In this document: in pieces, positions 24,261-35,594 of the stretch
Numbering within the stretch: position 1 is the first letter of the stretch
Layout: every line of letters starts with the position of its first letter
Assembly (NCBI GenBank): GCA_963277665.1
Contig: OY728123.1
Span: 633,390,915-633,454,914 of the forward strand
DNA from: Viscum album
Lineage: Eukaryota > Streptophyta > Magnoliopsida > Santalales > Viscaceae
Reading direction: 5' to 3'
Length of the DNA stretch: 64,000 nt
Position numbers and translations under genes: made by a program
Notes under the pieces: model-generated
Told to the model about the DNA's origin: nothing
What the model saw: only the letters and a program-made list of their open reading frames with translations
Databases searched by the model: none

Positions 24261-24583
24261 TATATCCTCAAACCATGATATCACTTAGTCCTTATATCAA
24301 TCATGAGCTCATGAATACTATCAAACATCTCATTATCTTCTTATCCCTTCATTATGTGCATATTATCTGTTTACAAAAAATGTCTCAATCACTTTTCATG
24401 GATACCAGTACCATAAAATTATTGAAAACCACAATAGACCAAAACATAAATATTCCAATATTCCATGATACTATATACAACATTATTTTGGAATCCCATT
24501 ACATAAACACTTAATCATTCCACCACATTGTTTTCATATTCAACATCACCAATAGTGATCGCAGGTGACTTTACTTTGTCCAT

Positions 24584-25632
24584 TTACTTAAGTGGTTGAT
24601 CATGTCGATCATCACTAACCCTTGGATTAGGGCATTTATTAGCATAATTCCCCATTTCCTTGCACTTGAAGCATTGAAGTGGAATAGGTTCATTCTGTGT
24701 ATCCCTTCATTTGTTTGCATCATTAGGCATCTTCTTCCCATCATTGAGGCATTCAAATGCCCAATGACCTTCCTTTCCACATTTGAAACATTTACTTGTC
24801 ATTTTAAGACAATCTCCACCATGCTTTTTTCCACACTTTGAGCATAAGGAAACATTCATCTTCTTTTCACTATTATTCTGAGATTTCTCCTTGAACTCCA
24901 TCTTTCGTTTCTTGTCAAAACTATGAGATGGATAAGTAACACCAACTTCCATTTCTACCTTGATAGCACAACACACAATTTCTTCGTAGCTACTGAAGTC
25001 TCTTATAGCTAATGACCTTCGAAGATTTGGTTTTAAGCAACTGAAGAATCGATCAAATTTACTTTCAGGTTGGATGATAAATCCAGATGCATACCTTCAA
25101 GCCTTGTAAAATTCACTTCGCATATACCAAAATATTCATCATAATTTTTCTTTAGTTCAAGAAACTCCTTCTCCATCTTTGTTCGAAGAATATGAGGGAA
25201 GTATTTATTGAAAACTATGTTCTTGAACTCGTCCCATTCCATGGACTCAATTTCATCTCTTTGCCTCGTATTCTTGATAAGATTCCACCATTGATCAGCT
25301 TTACCTTCCAAACGATATACTGCTAAGAGGACATTATCATGTTCAGAACATTGAAGAACTGAAAATATCTTTTAAGTAGTACTGATCCATTGTTCAGCAA
25401 CAAGTGGATCAGAAGACCCACTGAATGAAGGTGTACGTTGCCTCATGAAGGACTCAATAGAATATTATTCCCTTCTCTGCTCATTTGGAAGTCCAGAATG
25501 ATTCATAGCTTGTTTAAGTATAGCAATAAGAATTTTCACTCCATCTCCAATGACATTTTTTTGTTCAGGAGGACAATCATTGCATTGTCCATTGCATTGA
25601 TCAACACAGTTCATTCGGGTTCCATCCATCAT
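24584..25632 (-). pseudogene. gag: gag of Element 2 (nearly full length, several disruptions)
   Basis: From the ATG at 25632 the frame covers about 350 codons, a typical gypsy Gag length. An N-terminal part rich in Cys/Gln is followed by a capsid region of the plant retrotransposon gag family (SGSSDPLVAEQW near 25413-25378, LEGKADQWW near 25311-25285, WDEFKNIVFNKYFP near 25240-25199). After a frameshift come the nucleocapsid zinc knuckles CSKCGKKHGGDC and CFKCGKEGHWAFEC (24844-24750) and a third, CFKCKEMGNYANKC, with Asn replacing His. The stop is at 24584. In-frame stops occur near 25467 and 25372. Gag forms the particle and packages RNA in the cytoplasm. The low number of lesions suggests relatively recent function. 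Confidence 0.87.
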
Positions 25633-25806
25633 CTAAAACCCAAAAAGATTAGTGTGAGAGGCAAAAATAATGCTAGGGAAAACAACATAATAAAGGGGGA
25701 GTATCCTCAATATCTAACATCTTCGGTTAAATTCTATGATCGTTACCATAGTTCTAGGACTGTATCCTATACGTATACTTATCCATAGGGACATCCCTAG
25801 ACATAC
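25633..25806 (-). other. Candidate leader intron, Element 2
   Basis: The minus strand has donor AAG|GTATGT (intron starts 25806) and acceptor TTTTAG ending at 25633, directly against the gag ATG at 25632. The 174-nt length is almost identical to the Element 1 counterpart (173 nt). Splicing would place the gag start at an exon junction. Not proven. Confidence 0.42.
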
Positions 25807-25875
25807 CTTAGAAATATCTCTAGGGATCTCACTAATGTTTTCGCATCCTAGTTTCCAAAGGTTGACTAATCCTTT

Positions 25876-25887
25876 CCTCTGATACCA
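25876..25887 (-). promoter_or_regulatory. Primer binding site, Element 2
   Basis: The minus strand reads TGGTATCAGAGG, 2 nt after the LTR end, complementary to the 3' end of initiator methionine tRNA. Confidence 0.9.
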
Positions 25888-27476
25888 ACTGTAGAGACCT
25901 GAAGCTTGACGTACATGGACATTACATTACTTTAGCTGAATACTTAATACATAAAAAAAATAGACACACAAGGACCGTAATAGTTTGGTGTCTTTGGAAA
26001 CTCGGAATATAATCTTCTAATCGTGGTGAAAGATCTTCAACATCTCCCATAAAGATCTTCCTTTTTTTAAACTAAAACCTTTCTTTATATCCTGGGAAAA
26101 AGACAACTTAAAAGGGTGAGCTCGAATACTCAGTAAGGGTAAACAAAAGAAATATCAATCACATCATATACATAAGAACATAACTATTGGAATCTTAACC
26201 TGCAAAAGAAATCATAATTTCCTAAAATTGGATAAATCATAGTAGTGAAATGTAATCCCAATAATCATAACCTAAAACATGAAAATTTGTGGCATACAGA
26301 CATAATCATAGAGAATCATTTCTTATTAGTCAAGACTCATTGCCAAGACTATATTAGTTGACAAAGTCCTTTTCTGAACCGAGTTCACTCCTCATTTCAG
26401 TCCTGTTTCACTGAACCGGTATAACCTACCATTCCAGCCATGTCTATCTCATGAGATATAAAATCTTTACCCAATGCATTAGAGGGAGATATAGGTCCCA
26501 CCCATCTCATAATGATACCATTCTTATGTGTGCCACAAAATCATAAATCATACATCATTGCATAACCCATGTAATAAAAATGGGAATCTTAAACATCATG
26601 ACATCATAAAGGAATTAATATAGGATAAAGGAATTCATAAAAATATTTCCATCACAACATAATCAAATCCATGTAATAATAGGGATAGAAATAGAACCCT
26701 TTATATTCTTAGATGGAAAATAATTTTGATAAAACACTTGAACTCCATTCTTGAGGAAAATATCCTTTCTGCTTCAAAAACACTTTTCCTTTCTTAACAT
26801 GTCGTACAATTATAAACTAAAAGAAGTTGATTAAAAATAAACTTGAAAGCTTTTAAAGGAAGCTTCTTTTAAATAATTTTTTAAAAATCCATTAATGCCG
26901 TATAAGGTAAAAAAAACATTCTTCTCGTACTTTTGTCGGAAAAGTCAAAAAGTACCTCATACGAAAAATGACAAAAGATTCCTTTCATATCTTTTACTAA
27001 AAACTAACTGAATTGTAAAATTGGATATAAAATATTGTAGGTGGATGGAAATAATATTACATATTGATGAAACATGGATGTGGATGATAAAATACACCCC
27101 AGTAAATACCAAAATATAAACAATCTCGGATAAAAAAATGAGATTGTGATATTTTCCCTTACCTTAGGTCCGATTTGCTTCGTAAGTGTCTGAACCTCCT
27201 ATATAATGATTTATATAGTGTCATTGACTAATTCCAGAATCATAATCATTGTTATGATATCATATATGGTTCACTTATGACTTTATTTTACCCGTTCTTT
27301 TGTAAATTCCATGTTAAAAAGCGTTTTGGGTAAAATCGCTTCCTTTGTCGTCCGTGTTTTGACTTGTAATTATTCATATGATTACTTAGATCATTATTAC
27401 ATAATTCATGAATATAAAACATTATTTATATAAAATATATATTCAGAATATACATATATATAATAGATTAGTAAAT

Positions 27477-27930
27477 GGAAAGAAATACATCGTTTGTGGA
27501 GACGGTAGGCCGTACATACGCATGAACGCTGTTTTCGTTTTCCTTATTGAGTTGAATGGAATTAAGTGGATGAAATACATATATATACACATAAATCAAG
27601 TATCATTATTATGTCATATAATTCATTATTACTTATTATATATAATTTATAATCATTCATGAATGGTTAATGTGGAGAATGATTCTCATCGAGTCGTGGA
27701 GACGGTAGTCCGTACGTATGCAAGAGCGATGATATCGTTCTCATGATCGTGGAATTATATTGGAGTGTATGTAAAATATTTCAGAATAAATATTACATTA
27801 TAATAGTCATATATAGTCATTATTTACACCATTATACCCATCCAAGTAAGGTGGTGGTGGAAAATAGATTACACCACGGCGTAGAGACGGTATTCCGTAC
27901 GTACGCACGCACGGTGATTTGTTTTTCTGT
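27477..27930 (-). repeat. Three spaced palindromes in Element 2 5' LTR (27477-27543, 27675-27742, 27856-27930)
   Basis: Same three units as in the 3' LTR, with independent point changes. The first arm pair is cgtttgtg with catgaacg, so pairing is weakened on one side only. The second keeps the outer arms (gagaatgat with atcgttctc). The third keeps caccacggcg opposite cacgcacggtg. The core GAGACGGTA..CCGTACGTACG is retained in all three, with single changes. Confidence 0.85.
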
Positions 27931-28252
27931 ATGATGGATAGATGGTGAAATATGGTTGTTTCATAAATATAATAACATATCAGTATATGATTGATACTAA
28001 TGTTATTACTTCATAATGAAACAACTAAAGAAGAATAAGTGGAAGAAGAAATAAAGATGAAAGAATGGGTAACGGAAATTACCTCTTCTTTGAAGCGCCT
28101 ATTTGAGACCTGCTCTTAGGGTACTAAAATTGGTCTTTGAGAAAGACCAGAACCTCTAAGATGTTTCTAGGGAAGTGGAGAAGAGAATTTGGCAGAGGTT
28201 GGCCGAGCTTCAAGGCTCAAAGTGGTGTGAGGAAGAGATGGAGGAGGTGCCC

Positions 28253-28259
28253 TTTTATA
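28253..28259 (-). promoter_or_regulatory. TATA box of Element 2 5' LTR
   Basis: The minus strand reads cccTTATAAAAGGG. This is the promoter that would drive the genomic RNA of Element 2, leftward through the palindromes and into gag. Confidence 0.72.
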
Positions 28260-30100
28260 AGGGAGGAGAGGGGCACCTTTGGAATAACTAAAACTATTAT
28301 TTTATTATAAAATCAAATTCGATTTTAAATAGCTCCAAATTGATTTATTTAGAAGATAAGGTGGTGATGGGTCGAAATAATCTCATCCAATATAATTAAG
28401 ACAAGTTTAGGTTCCTATTTTATCCTTATCATTTAGATTTAACATTAAGTAAAATAATTTTACTTTTACCGTGTTGTCTTGTGTTCTTATACTATAAGGT
28501 TAATAAACTTACTATAAGAAGCCAAACGAACCCCAAGTTGTTTACAGTTAATATATATAACCGTATCTATGTCATGTGGCCGATCCTTAGATTTTTAGGA
28601 ATAAAATACAAATTAATAATATAATATTTGTTTTAAAAACTATTTTATGTCAATTTTGACAATATTTTGTAATTGATTTTTGGGAAAATCATAATAGAAT
28701 TATTAGTTCGAAAAAAGTTAATTAAATAAATAATAACATGTCATATTAACCTATAAAATTATTTTATTTCATAAAAAGTCTGAAATTACATTTATTTGGA
28801 TATTTATAACATCAATTATGTCAATATTTCATTAATAAGATAATTACTGCATCATCTTTGTGTCGTAAATAAATTAAATTATTTAATGTATAAAAATTAC
28901 AAATAAAATACCATTATGTAGGAAATATTTTTAGATTTCTAATCACTATTTATAGTCGAATTTATCTTATGTATAACCATATATTAAAAATGATTTACTT
29001 ATTAAACTTTGATTTTAACTATTTTAACCCTTCTTTAAATAAATTAATAATAAATGTCCTAATCTAATCCAAGTGGGACTAAATGGTTGTATTTTATTCG
29101 TAAGGTGGTTTTTGATCGAGTTAAACTTATCCAATAGAATTAGGACATGTGTTAGGGTAATAATAATATCATTTTTACCCCTAATTACCCTATTTACTTT
29201 TAACCGTGGATAAAAAAAAGTAAAAAGTTACTATTCACCAAAAATTATTTTCATCTCATTGAACCACATTTTACTTACTGACATCAACTATGTCTCTCAG
29301 ATTTTTGAAATTCCACTCACAGAAGCGGTAAAATTATGATTTATGAAAAATTCATTTTTCTTAACTACCACTTAGTGGTTTAACTATTCATCAAAAAATG
29401 AAAGTTTCTAGAAAAATACCAAAAATTAGGCCTAATCTATATTTGATATTATGAACTCAAAAATGATGTCTATTTTACCAAATTCAAAACATATCAGTTG
29501 CATTAATTAATTTAAAAATTAATTCCCGTCGTCAAAACAAAGAGCGTAGTCTTAAGAGATAATAACTATCAAAAGATTGACACTTGTTTATGTCTGGTTT
29601 AAATGTGAAATTATATCCAATGAACAACATTGTATTAAATTTTAAAAATTTATTTTAAATATAATTTAAAACCACTCAAATTAATAATTTATCACTATTA
29701 ATTATTTCGATTAAAAAGGTTGTTTTTAATTAAAATTTATTAATTTTCACTATTCATCAGAAAATGGAAGTTATCCGAAAAGTACCAAAATTTCACCCTA
29801 AGCTAATTTCGATATTACAAATCCAAAAATGAATTCCATTTTGAAAAAAAAATTTACAAAATTTTAAAAAATGGTTATTACTATTCATAACGGCTAGTTT
29901 TAATAATATTTTAATAATATATTGTTGTTTAGTGAAACTCGTTATTGCGTACTACACACGCTATCGAGGAAGGCCGTGATTGCGTGTAATGCAAGTCAAG
30001 TCAAGGATGTGTGTTATGCAAGCTCCTTTTTGGTAGCGTACAACACAGGACATTAATGAAATTAAAAAGAATATTTATCATAAAATCTTGGGCTGTTACA

Positions 30101-30105
30101 CCCAC
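30101..30105. repeat. Target site duplication of Element 2, right copy (CCCAC)
   Basis: Identical to 18913-18917. On the minus strand it lies in the RNase H segment of Relic D, whose reading continues on the other side of the element. Confidence 0.92.
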
Positions 30106-30206
30106 TGTATTGGTGATATTGATTTTATAATCCTAAAAGTATTCCCCTAATCTCTTTTATATGAAATTCATGATTTTTAACAAGTGATATATTTTTAAAT
30201 AGTTTT
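30106..30206 (-). pseudogene. Relic D RNase H fragment between two insertions
   Basis: The minus strand reads LFKNISLVKNHEFHIKE and, after a frameshift, LGEYF then DYKINIT, ending at the Element 2 junction. This matches the stretch of gypsy RNase H that normally links the SLKYIF-type and DY-F-I-type motifs. The piece is only 101 bp because the CACTA-like element interrupts it on one side and Element 2 on the other. Confidence 0.65.
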
Positions 30207-30599
30207 CACTTTAAATCACTATTTAAAAATGTGTTTTTTGAATAATAATAATTTTAATACATCACTAATTCATTTACTGATGTTTTTTTGGAAATGTTGG
30301 TAAATAATCATCCCTAAATATTAAAATGTTTATAAATTTCATTATTTAGTGACATTCCATTTACATATGTTTTCTAGATTTTATGGTAAATGAAATATTA
30401 TTAGCTGAAATTTCTAAAAACATTAGTAACTTTGTTTTTTTATTTGTTTATTTTTGTTTAAAATTTTATATTTTTCAAAACAAAAAACACATTTAATGAT
30501 AAATTAAAAAATCCCATATATATGGATTAAAAATTTATAATAATTATTTTAATTTTATTATTGTATCTTTTTTATAATAAAATAATATAATATATATTT

Positions 30600-30840
30600 A
30601 CCCAAACTAAACTCCCCAATAATAAAACCCACCCATATCCATGGTCCCCAAATCTTCTCCACACCAAAAGTCTCCCAAAAACCCTCTTCCATGGTCCAAT
30701 ATTATCCTCTACAACCACAAGCCCAGCTGTCATACAGCACCTACGAAAGTCCTTCTCAACACTCCACAAAGTTATCAATGCATGGATTTCAAACAATAAA
30801 ATTTTTGGTGGTTCAAAATTACCTGAAAAACTCACCTATG
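30600..30840. other. GC-richer island inside the CACTA-like element
   Basis: About 240 bp with clearly more C and G than its surroundings. Long open frames exist on both strands (87 codons at 30835-30572 minus, 64 codons at 30691-30885 plus). No protein family was recognised. Non-autonomous DNA transposons often carry pieces of host genes, so a captured exon is possible but not shown. Confidence 0.35.
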
Positions 30841-30949
30841 ATAATTATTAATACAATATTGTATCATTATTATGTATATAAATAGGTTTAGGAATATAAT
30901 TTTTTTAAAAATATTTCAATATAATTTTATATATTAATGTACATATAAT

Positions 30950-31467
30950 ATATATATGTTAATATATTTATATTATATATATATATATAAGTTTATAATA
31001 TATATATGTGTTTATAATATATATATACATTTTTAAATATATATATTTTTTATTTTTTATTAAATATATATGTTTATATTTTATGTTTATATATTACGTG
31101 TATATTTTATTTTTTTTATATTATTATAATATATATATATATATATGTTTATATCATATATATATATATATATATGTATATACATGTTTATATATATATG
31201 TATATATCTTTGTGTGTGTGTGTGTGTGTGTATAAATATTTATGTGTGTATATATAGTTTCAATTATATAGACACACACACACACACACACACACAATTA
31301 AACACTTTTTAGAAATGTGTTCAAAAGGCCAAATAAATAGCCATGTTTTCTTAAAAACATGCCCAAATTTAAAAAATATGCTTGTTTATATAAATATAAA
31401 TATTTATATTTATATTCCTGTGGGTGTTTACGTATAATTAAATATAAGTTATATTTATGTATATGTT

Positions 31468-31525
<58 letters not shown>

Positions 31526-31790
31526 TATGTGTCTATATATGTTCATATATACATGTCAACATTTAAAAAATTAATATATATCATATAAATATATATATAT
31601 ATATTAAAATATATATATATATATATTAAAAAACATATTATATTTTAAAGATGTATATAATTTTATATTATATATATATGTTTATATTTTATTTTTATAT
31701 TATATATATATGATTTTATTTTTATATATAAATTGTTTATAATAAATATATATATACATTATGCTTGTATTTACCTATATGTTTGAATTT
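30950..31790. repeat. Microsatellite cluster: (TA)n, (TG)n, (AC)n
   Basis: Runs of TA/ATAT alternate with (TG)n at about 31212-31231, (AC)n at about 31271-31297 and a longer interrupted (TG)n at about 31483-31524. Open frames of low-complexity Cys/Val/Tyr/Ile here come only from the repeats. The first (TG)n and the (AC)n are inverted about 40 nt apart and could fold back. Confidence 0.9.
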
Positions 31791-32700
31791 TTTGGTATAA
31801 TTCTTTATTTATATAGGCTTATGTATATTTCTATGTTTATATATTTATTTTTGTCGGTATGTGTATGTTTTTGTTTGTTTGTATAAATACATATGTATAC
31901 GTATACATTTTCCATGTCTCGGATTGTTTGTAGTGGCCCTCTAGGCTGTTAGGGATGTCTGATTCCAAGTCTCCCCACCTCCCTATCGGTGTTTATTGGT
32001 TTTTTTCTTTATGTCTATGTAATACCCTCATCCTAACCATTTTCGAGGAGTTATGTGTACATATACATATATATAATTATATTTTTATAAGTATATATTT
32101 CCACACATTTTAAAATATTTCAAAAAAATTCACTAAAATAGCCACATTAATTTATAACATGACTAAATTTATAATATATATATTTGGTTTTATATATAAA
32201 TGTATATGTCTGTATATATATATATATAGGTGTTTGTGTTTGTTTTTATGTGTATATATATATATATTTAGCAACATTTCCAAAAAAATGTTTCTAATTT
32301 AGTGATGTATCTAAAAAATCTTGGAAAACAAAGTGGCATTTCTAGAAAATTCCCATAACGTAGATATGTTTTTTTTGAAATGTCATCAATATAGTGAATA
32401 ATTTCATGAAAATTCATTAATGTAGAAATTGTTTTAGGAAACATCACCTATTTATCATTGTTTTTTTCAGGAATGTTGGTAATTTAGTAACCACATTCAT
32501 TTAACATTGTAAAATTAGTGATGTTTGAATGAAATGTCAGTAAATTATTAATTTTTTTCATGAAACCGGTAGAAAATTGAGATTTTTTCTAGAATAATAT
32601 ATATATTAGTTTTTTTTCAAAACCAATTATCAAAATATACAAATAATTATTGTTTTTAAATACATAACAAAAAATGTCCCTAAATTATGTTTTTGTACTA

Positions 32701-34001
32701 TATTTTTAGAAAAGACTTTGAACCAGTCCCCAAGGAGATATTTCCCCAATAATTTAAGAATATTCATAATTTTGAAAATATATAAATTAAGAGTGGGGTA
32801 TTTCTTATCATGTGGCCAAAGATGGACTGATACATAGGGCACAACCTGATCATCCCCCATGTGTGTGAAATGAAAACCATCACTATAAGCATAAAATTAC
32901 ACGACATACCCCTCAATGTTATCAGTTAATATCATCATAGGAGCCAATGTCAAAAAATATATCAGTTTTTCAGAAAAGGACGAACATTTTTCCCATGTTT
33001 TTTACACAGCATTCATGTTAAGATCTTTTTATGGTGATTCAAACTTCATGTTTTCCTTGAGGAACCATTTATAGTATCCAACAAGACCTATGATGTCCTG
33101 AATCTCTAGGAATACTTGTGGATCCTCCAATGAAATGATAGCCAGCATATTCTTATGATCAATTGATAATCCATGTTCATAAGGCTCAGTACTAATGAAA
33201 ATAACTTCTTGGATACATAAAAAAACATTTAAAAAAATTCCATAAAATGTATAACTCCACTATATTTCCAAAATCCATCTCAGATAGTTCCCATGTTTAA
33301 GCTTGGATCTCAATTAGACTTAAATATAATCTACAAACACAACATAAATATTATTGAGATACGAATAGAATATTCAGTTAATAAAATCCATTTTAGCTTC
33401 TCGAGAATTATTCATACCAAAACCGATATGACAATATTAATAATAGATATACCTACTACAAAAACATATTGGTTGTATCATACACCCTATTCATGAGATA
33501 TTGATAACCTAATCAAAGATCTATATTTAAAAACCACATTATCCACTTTATCTGTAACAATAAAATAATCCACATAAGTTAAATAATAATAATTATTATC
33601 CATCATGTTATTAAACTTTCGATAGTCCATAAAAAATTAAATTCAATAATAGTATGTCAGGGTAAATATAATTTGAGTTACCCAAGGTTAGAAACTGGGA
33701 AAATGGATAATATTTCAGTCATATAATCCAAATAAATATTGATCTGTTTCACCTCCATGGGTAACATAGGATAAGGGTTTATTGAGATCTGTTGTTTACC
33801 AAAAACCATATCAACCGTGAACTCCTCCTCCCTCAATATATTAAACATAGATAATTCATATAGGGAAATGTCAGGAAATCCATGAAAAACCAGGTGAAGG
33901 ATAGCAAGAGAATCAATTTCATCGGGATCAACTGAAATAGTAGTTATAAAATTCATGCGATCTGGGTAGAAACATCGTAAATGACTATAATTAGATCCCA
34001 A
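32701..34001 (-). pseudogene. Relic D protease-RT linker, reverse transcriptase and RNase H (broken)
   Basis: Minus strand from 34001: GFPDIS, then REEEFTVDMVFGKQQISINP and YPMLPMEVKQI (linker and start of RT). Next come FFMDYRKFNN and YYLTYVDYF (about 33635-33560). The catalytic block reads YVVFVDYI (about 33350-33325), with the second Asp of the F-V-D-D site changed to Tyr. EPYEHGLSIDHKNMLAI and IQDIIGLVGYYKWFLKEN follow (about 33190-33050). RNase H follows: PYVSVHLWPHDKKYPTLNLY and GKYLLGDWFKVFSKN, ending at 32701 where the CACTA-like element begins. Multiple stops and a lost catalytic residue make it inactive. Confidence 0.82.
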
Positions 34002-35594
34002 TCACCCTATGAAAACCATGAGATACCATCAACAATAGGGAATATGACATGATAATGATAATAATGAATCTCATAATAATGATAGATAAAGAATCAATAC
34101 AGATTACGTTATCAAAAAGATCTTGATTAAGAAAAAGGAAATACTAGACTAAATCAACATCAACTATCGATAGAGATTATGAAAGAAACTACAACCTTGA
34201 ATCTTTTTAATTCCCAATAGTTGTTTCTAACTCTATTATAATGTCCATGAGTTCCATTGGTTGTTTAATCACATCAAAAAAACAAAAAGAAAAAATGAGT
34301 GTGAGTCACTAGTATAGAATAATGCAGTCTCTATATAAGAAAGAATAAGGTTGCTACCTCTCACTATCGCTCGACCCTCATCATCCTGCATTTGAATCTA
34401 ATACACAATGTAGACATTCCTCACTCCTAAAGAATTTGGATATAGCCTGGAAGAAAATGAATCATATTAATGTGTTACAGTATCCTTTAGATATCACTAA
34501 CTGTGAACATAATGAGGAGTAGAAGTCATAAGATAGAGCCCATGTAAATGTAGATATTAGAACCAACCATTGAACATATTTTAATGATTTTAACATGAAC
34601 ACTGGGTGTTCCAACCATGCCAAAAAACTAGAATGTTAGTGGAAAACTAGTCTCTATAACTGATAGAGCATATGATTCCAAATGTTTATAACCTCCTATA
34701 TAACACCTATAATGATCACAATGCTTCATATTCTTCCCACGCACACCACTAAATATTTTAATTCATTATAATAGATGTTTTTATAGATCCAAATATTCCT
34801 TATATATCCATATCTATAAAAATTCCCCTCACTATTTTATCCACATAGGTAAAAATAATTAGCATGATTACTTGACATATGATATCTGGTTACTAACTAT
34901 AAATGTACTAATGAGTGTTTACCTAGTAAATAATCACTACCAATGTAAAAAAATGACTATGTGAACCTATTAGTGTATTTTAAAACTAATCTTTGTCACT
35001 ACTAAAAGAGATTAAATCACACGAATTTTCTATTATAAAAGAACCTATAAAATACTAATGGAATAAGAGGTCGTTGAAAACATTCCATTTTTAACACACA
35101 AACTAATCTACATGTACCATGAAATCTCGCCATTATTAACAAGTATACATGATTCTAAGCGCCCCACACTTCATTGTGATATTCAAATTCATTCCCTAGA
35201 AGTTTAAGTTCAGATAATTCGTATCCATCATATCCTCTACATATTACAGATTTTGTGTACACTTAATGGATTATGTTTTCCCACATATAGGCTTCCTATA
35301 TTGATCCATTTTACCTTTATATATGGGATATACCTAAAAAATGGTGTTCCTTAATTTTGGTAAATATTCATCAATTACGTAAAATCCAAACACAATAGTA
35401 ACTATGGGATTCTGATATAAAGGAAGATTTCCTTGGGGAGAATCAACTACACACTCCAATGGAACCTGTAGAAGTCATCAAAGAAGGATATCACTACCGA
35501 ATAAAAAATATGAAAGAATAAAATAATATTAAATTCTAATTTTAAACTATAAAAACATAAGTGAAAACATGATTAATAATATGTAATCCAAATT
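34002..35594. other. Expected protease/gag region of Relic D, not recognisable
   Basis: By position this should hold protease and gag of Relic D on the minus strand. I could not find an active-site DSG/DTG, capsid motif or convincing zinc knuckle. Only short suggestive pieces are visible (a CDHYRC-like pair near 34715). Either decay has erased the signal or the region was deleted. Confidence 0.45.

Larger units (their letters stand above)
18918..30100 (-). mobile_element. Element 2: TR-GAG-like LTR retrotransposon with perfect target duplication
   Basis: An 11,183-bp element flanked by perfect CCCAC duplications. LTRs are 4207 bp (18918-23124) and 4211 bp (25890-30100), and the internal region is only 2765 bp. 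It has a primer site at 25887-25876, gag at 25632-24584, an antisense tRNA-like sequence and a polypurine tract, but no protease, RT or integrase. Over the first ~207 bp the two LTRs differ at about 13 positions by my count, so it is younger than Element 1. It inserted into the RNase H gene of Relic D. Replication would need enzymes supplied by another element. Confidence 0.93.
25890..30100 (-). repeat. Element 2 5' LTR (4211 bp)
   Basis: It aligns with 18918-23124. On the plus strand it starts TGTAGAGACCTG and ends GGCTGTTACA, followed by the CCCAC duplication. It carries the promoter (28259-28253), splice-donor-like GTAAT with the GT at 28083, and the palindrome set at 27477-27930. Confidence 0.93.
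30207..32700. mobile_element. CACTA-like non-autonomous DNA transposon (degenerate)
   Basis: It interrupts the RNase H reading of Relic D, which stops at 32701 and resumes at 30206. The left end starts CACTTTAAATCACTATTTAA and the complement of the right end starts TAGTACAAAAACATAATTTA. Both continue to a TTTTTTG run, as decayed CACTA-type terminal repeats would. Short motifs such as 'tttagtgatgt', 'atcactaattt' and 'gtcagtaaatt' recur inside both ends in both directions, the usual subterminal pattern of En/Spm elements. Flanking triplets (ttt and tat) match at 2 of 3 positions. No transposase was recognised. The middle holds microsatellites and a GC-richer island. Confidence 0.5.

Noticed and set aside
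24275..24514. 79-codon plus-strand frame and the 116-codon frame at 25438-25788
   Set aside because: Both are antisense to the gag and leader region of Element 2 and have no motif of their own.
31200..31300. CRISPR-like array from regularly repeated short motifs
   Set aside because: Simple dinucleotide repeats without spacers; the window is plant nuclear DNA.
31008..31574. Low-complexity Tyr/Ile/Cys/Val frames
   Set aside because: Direct translations of TA and TG microsatellites.
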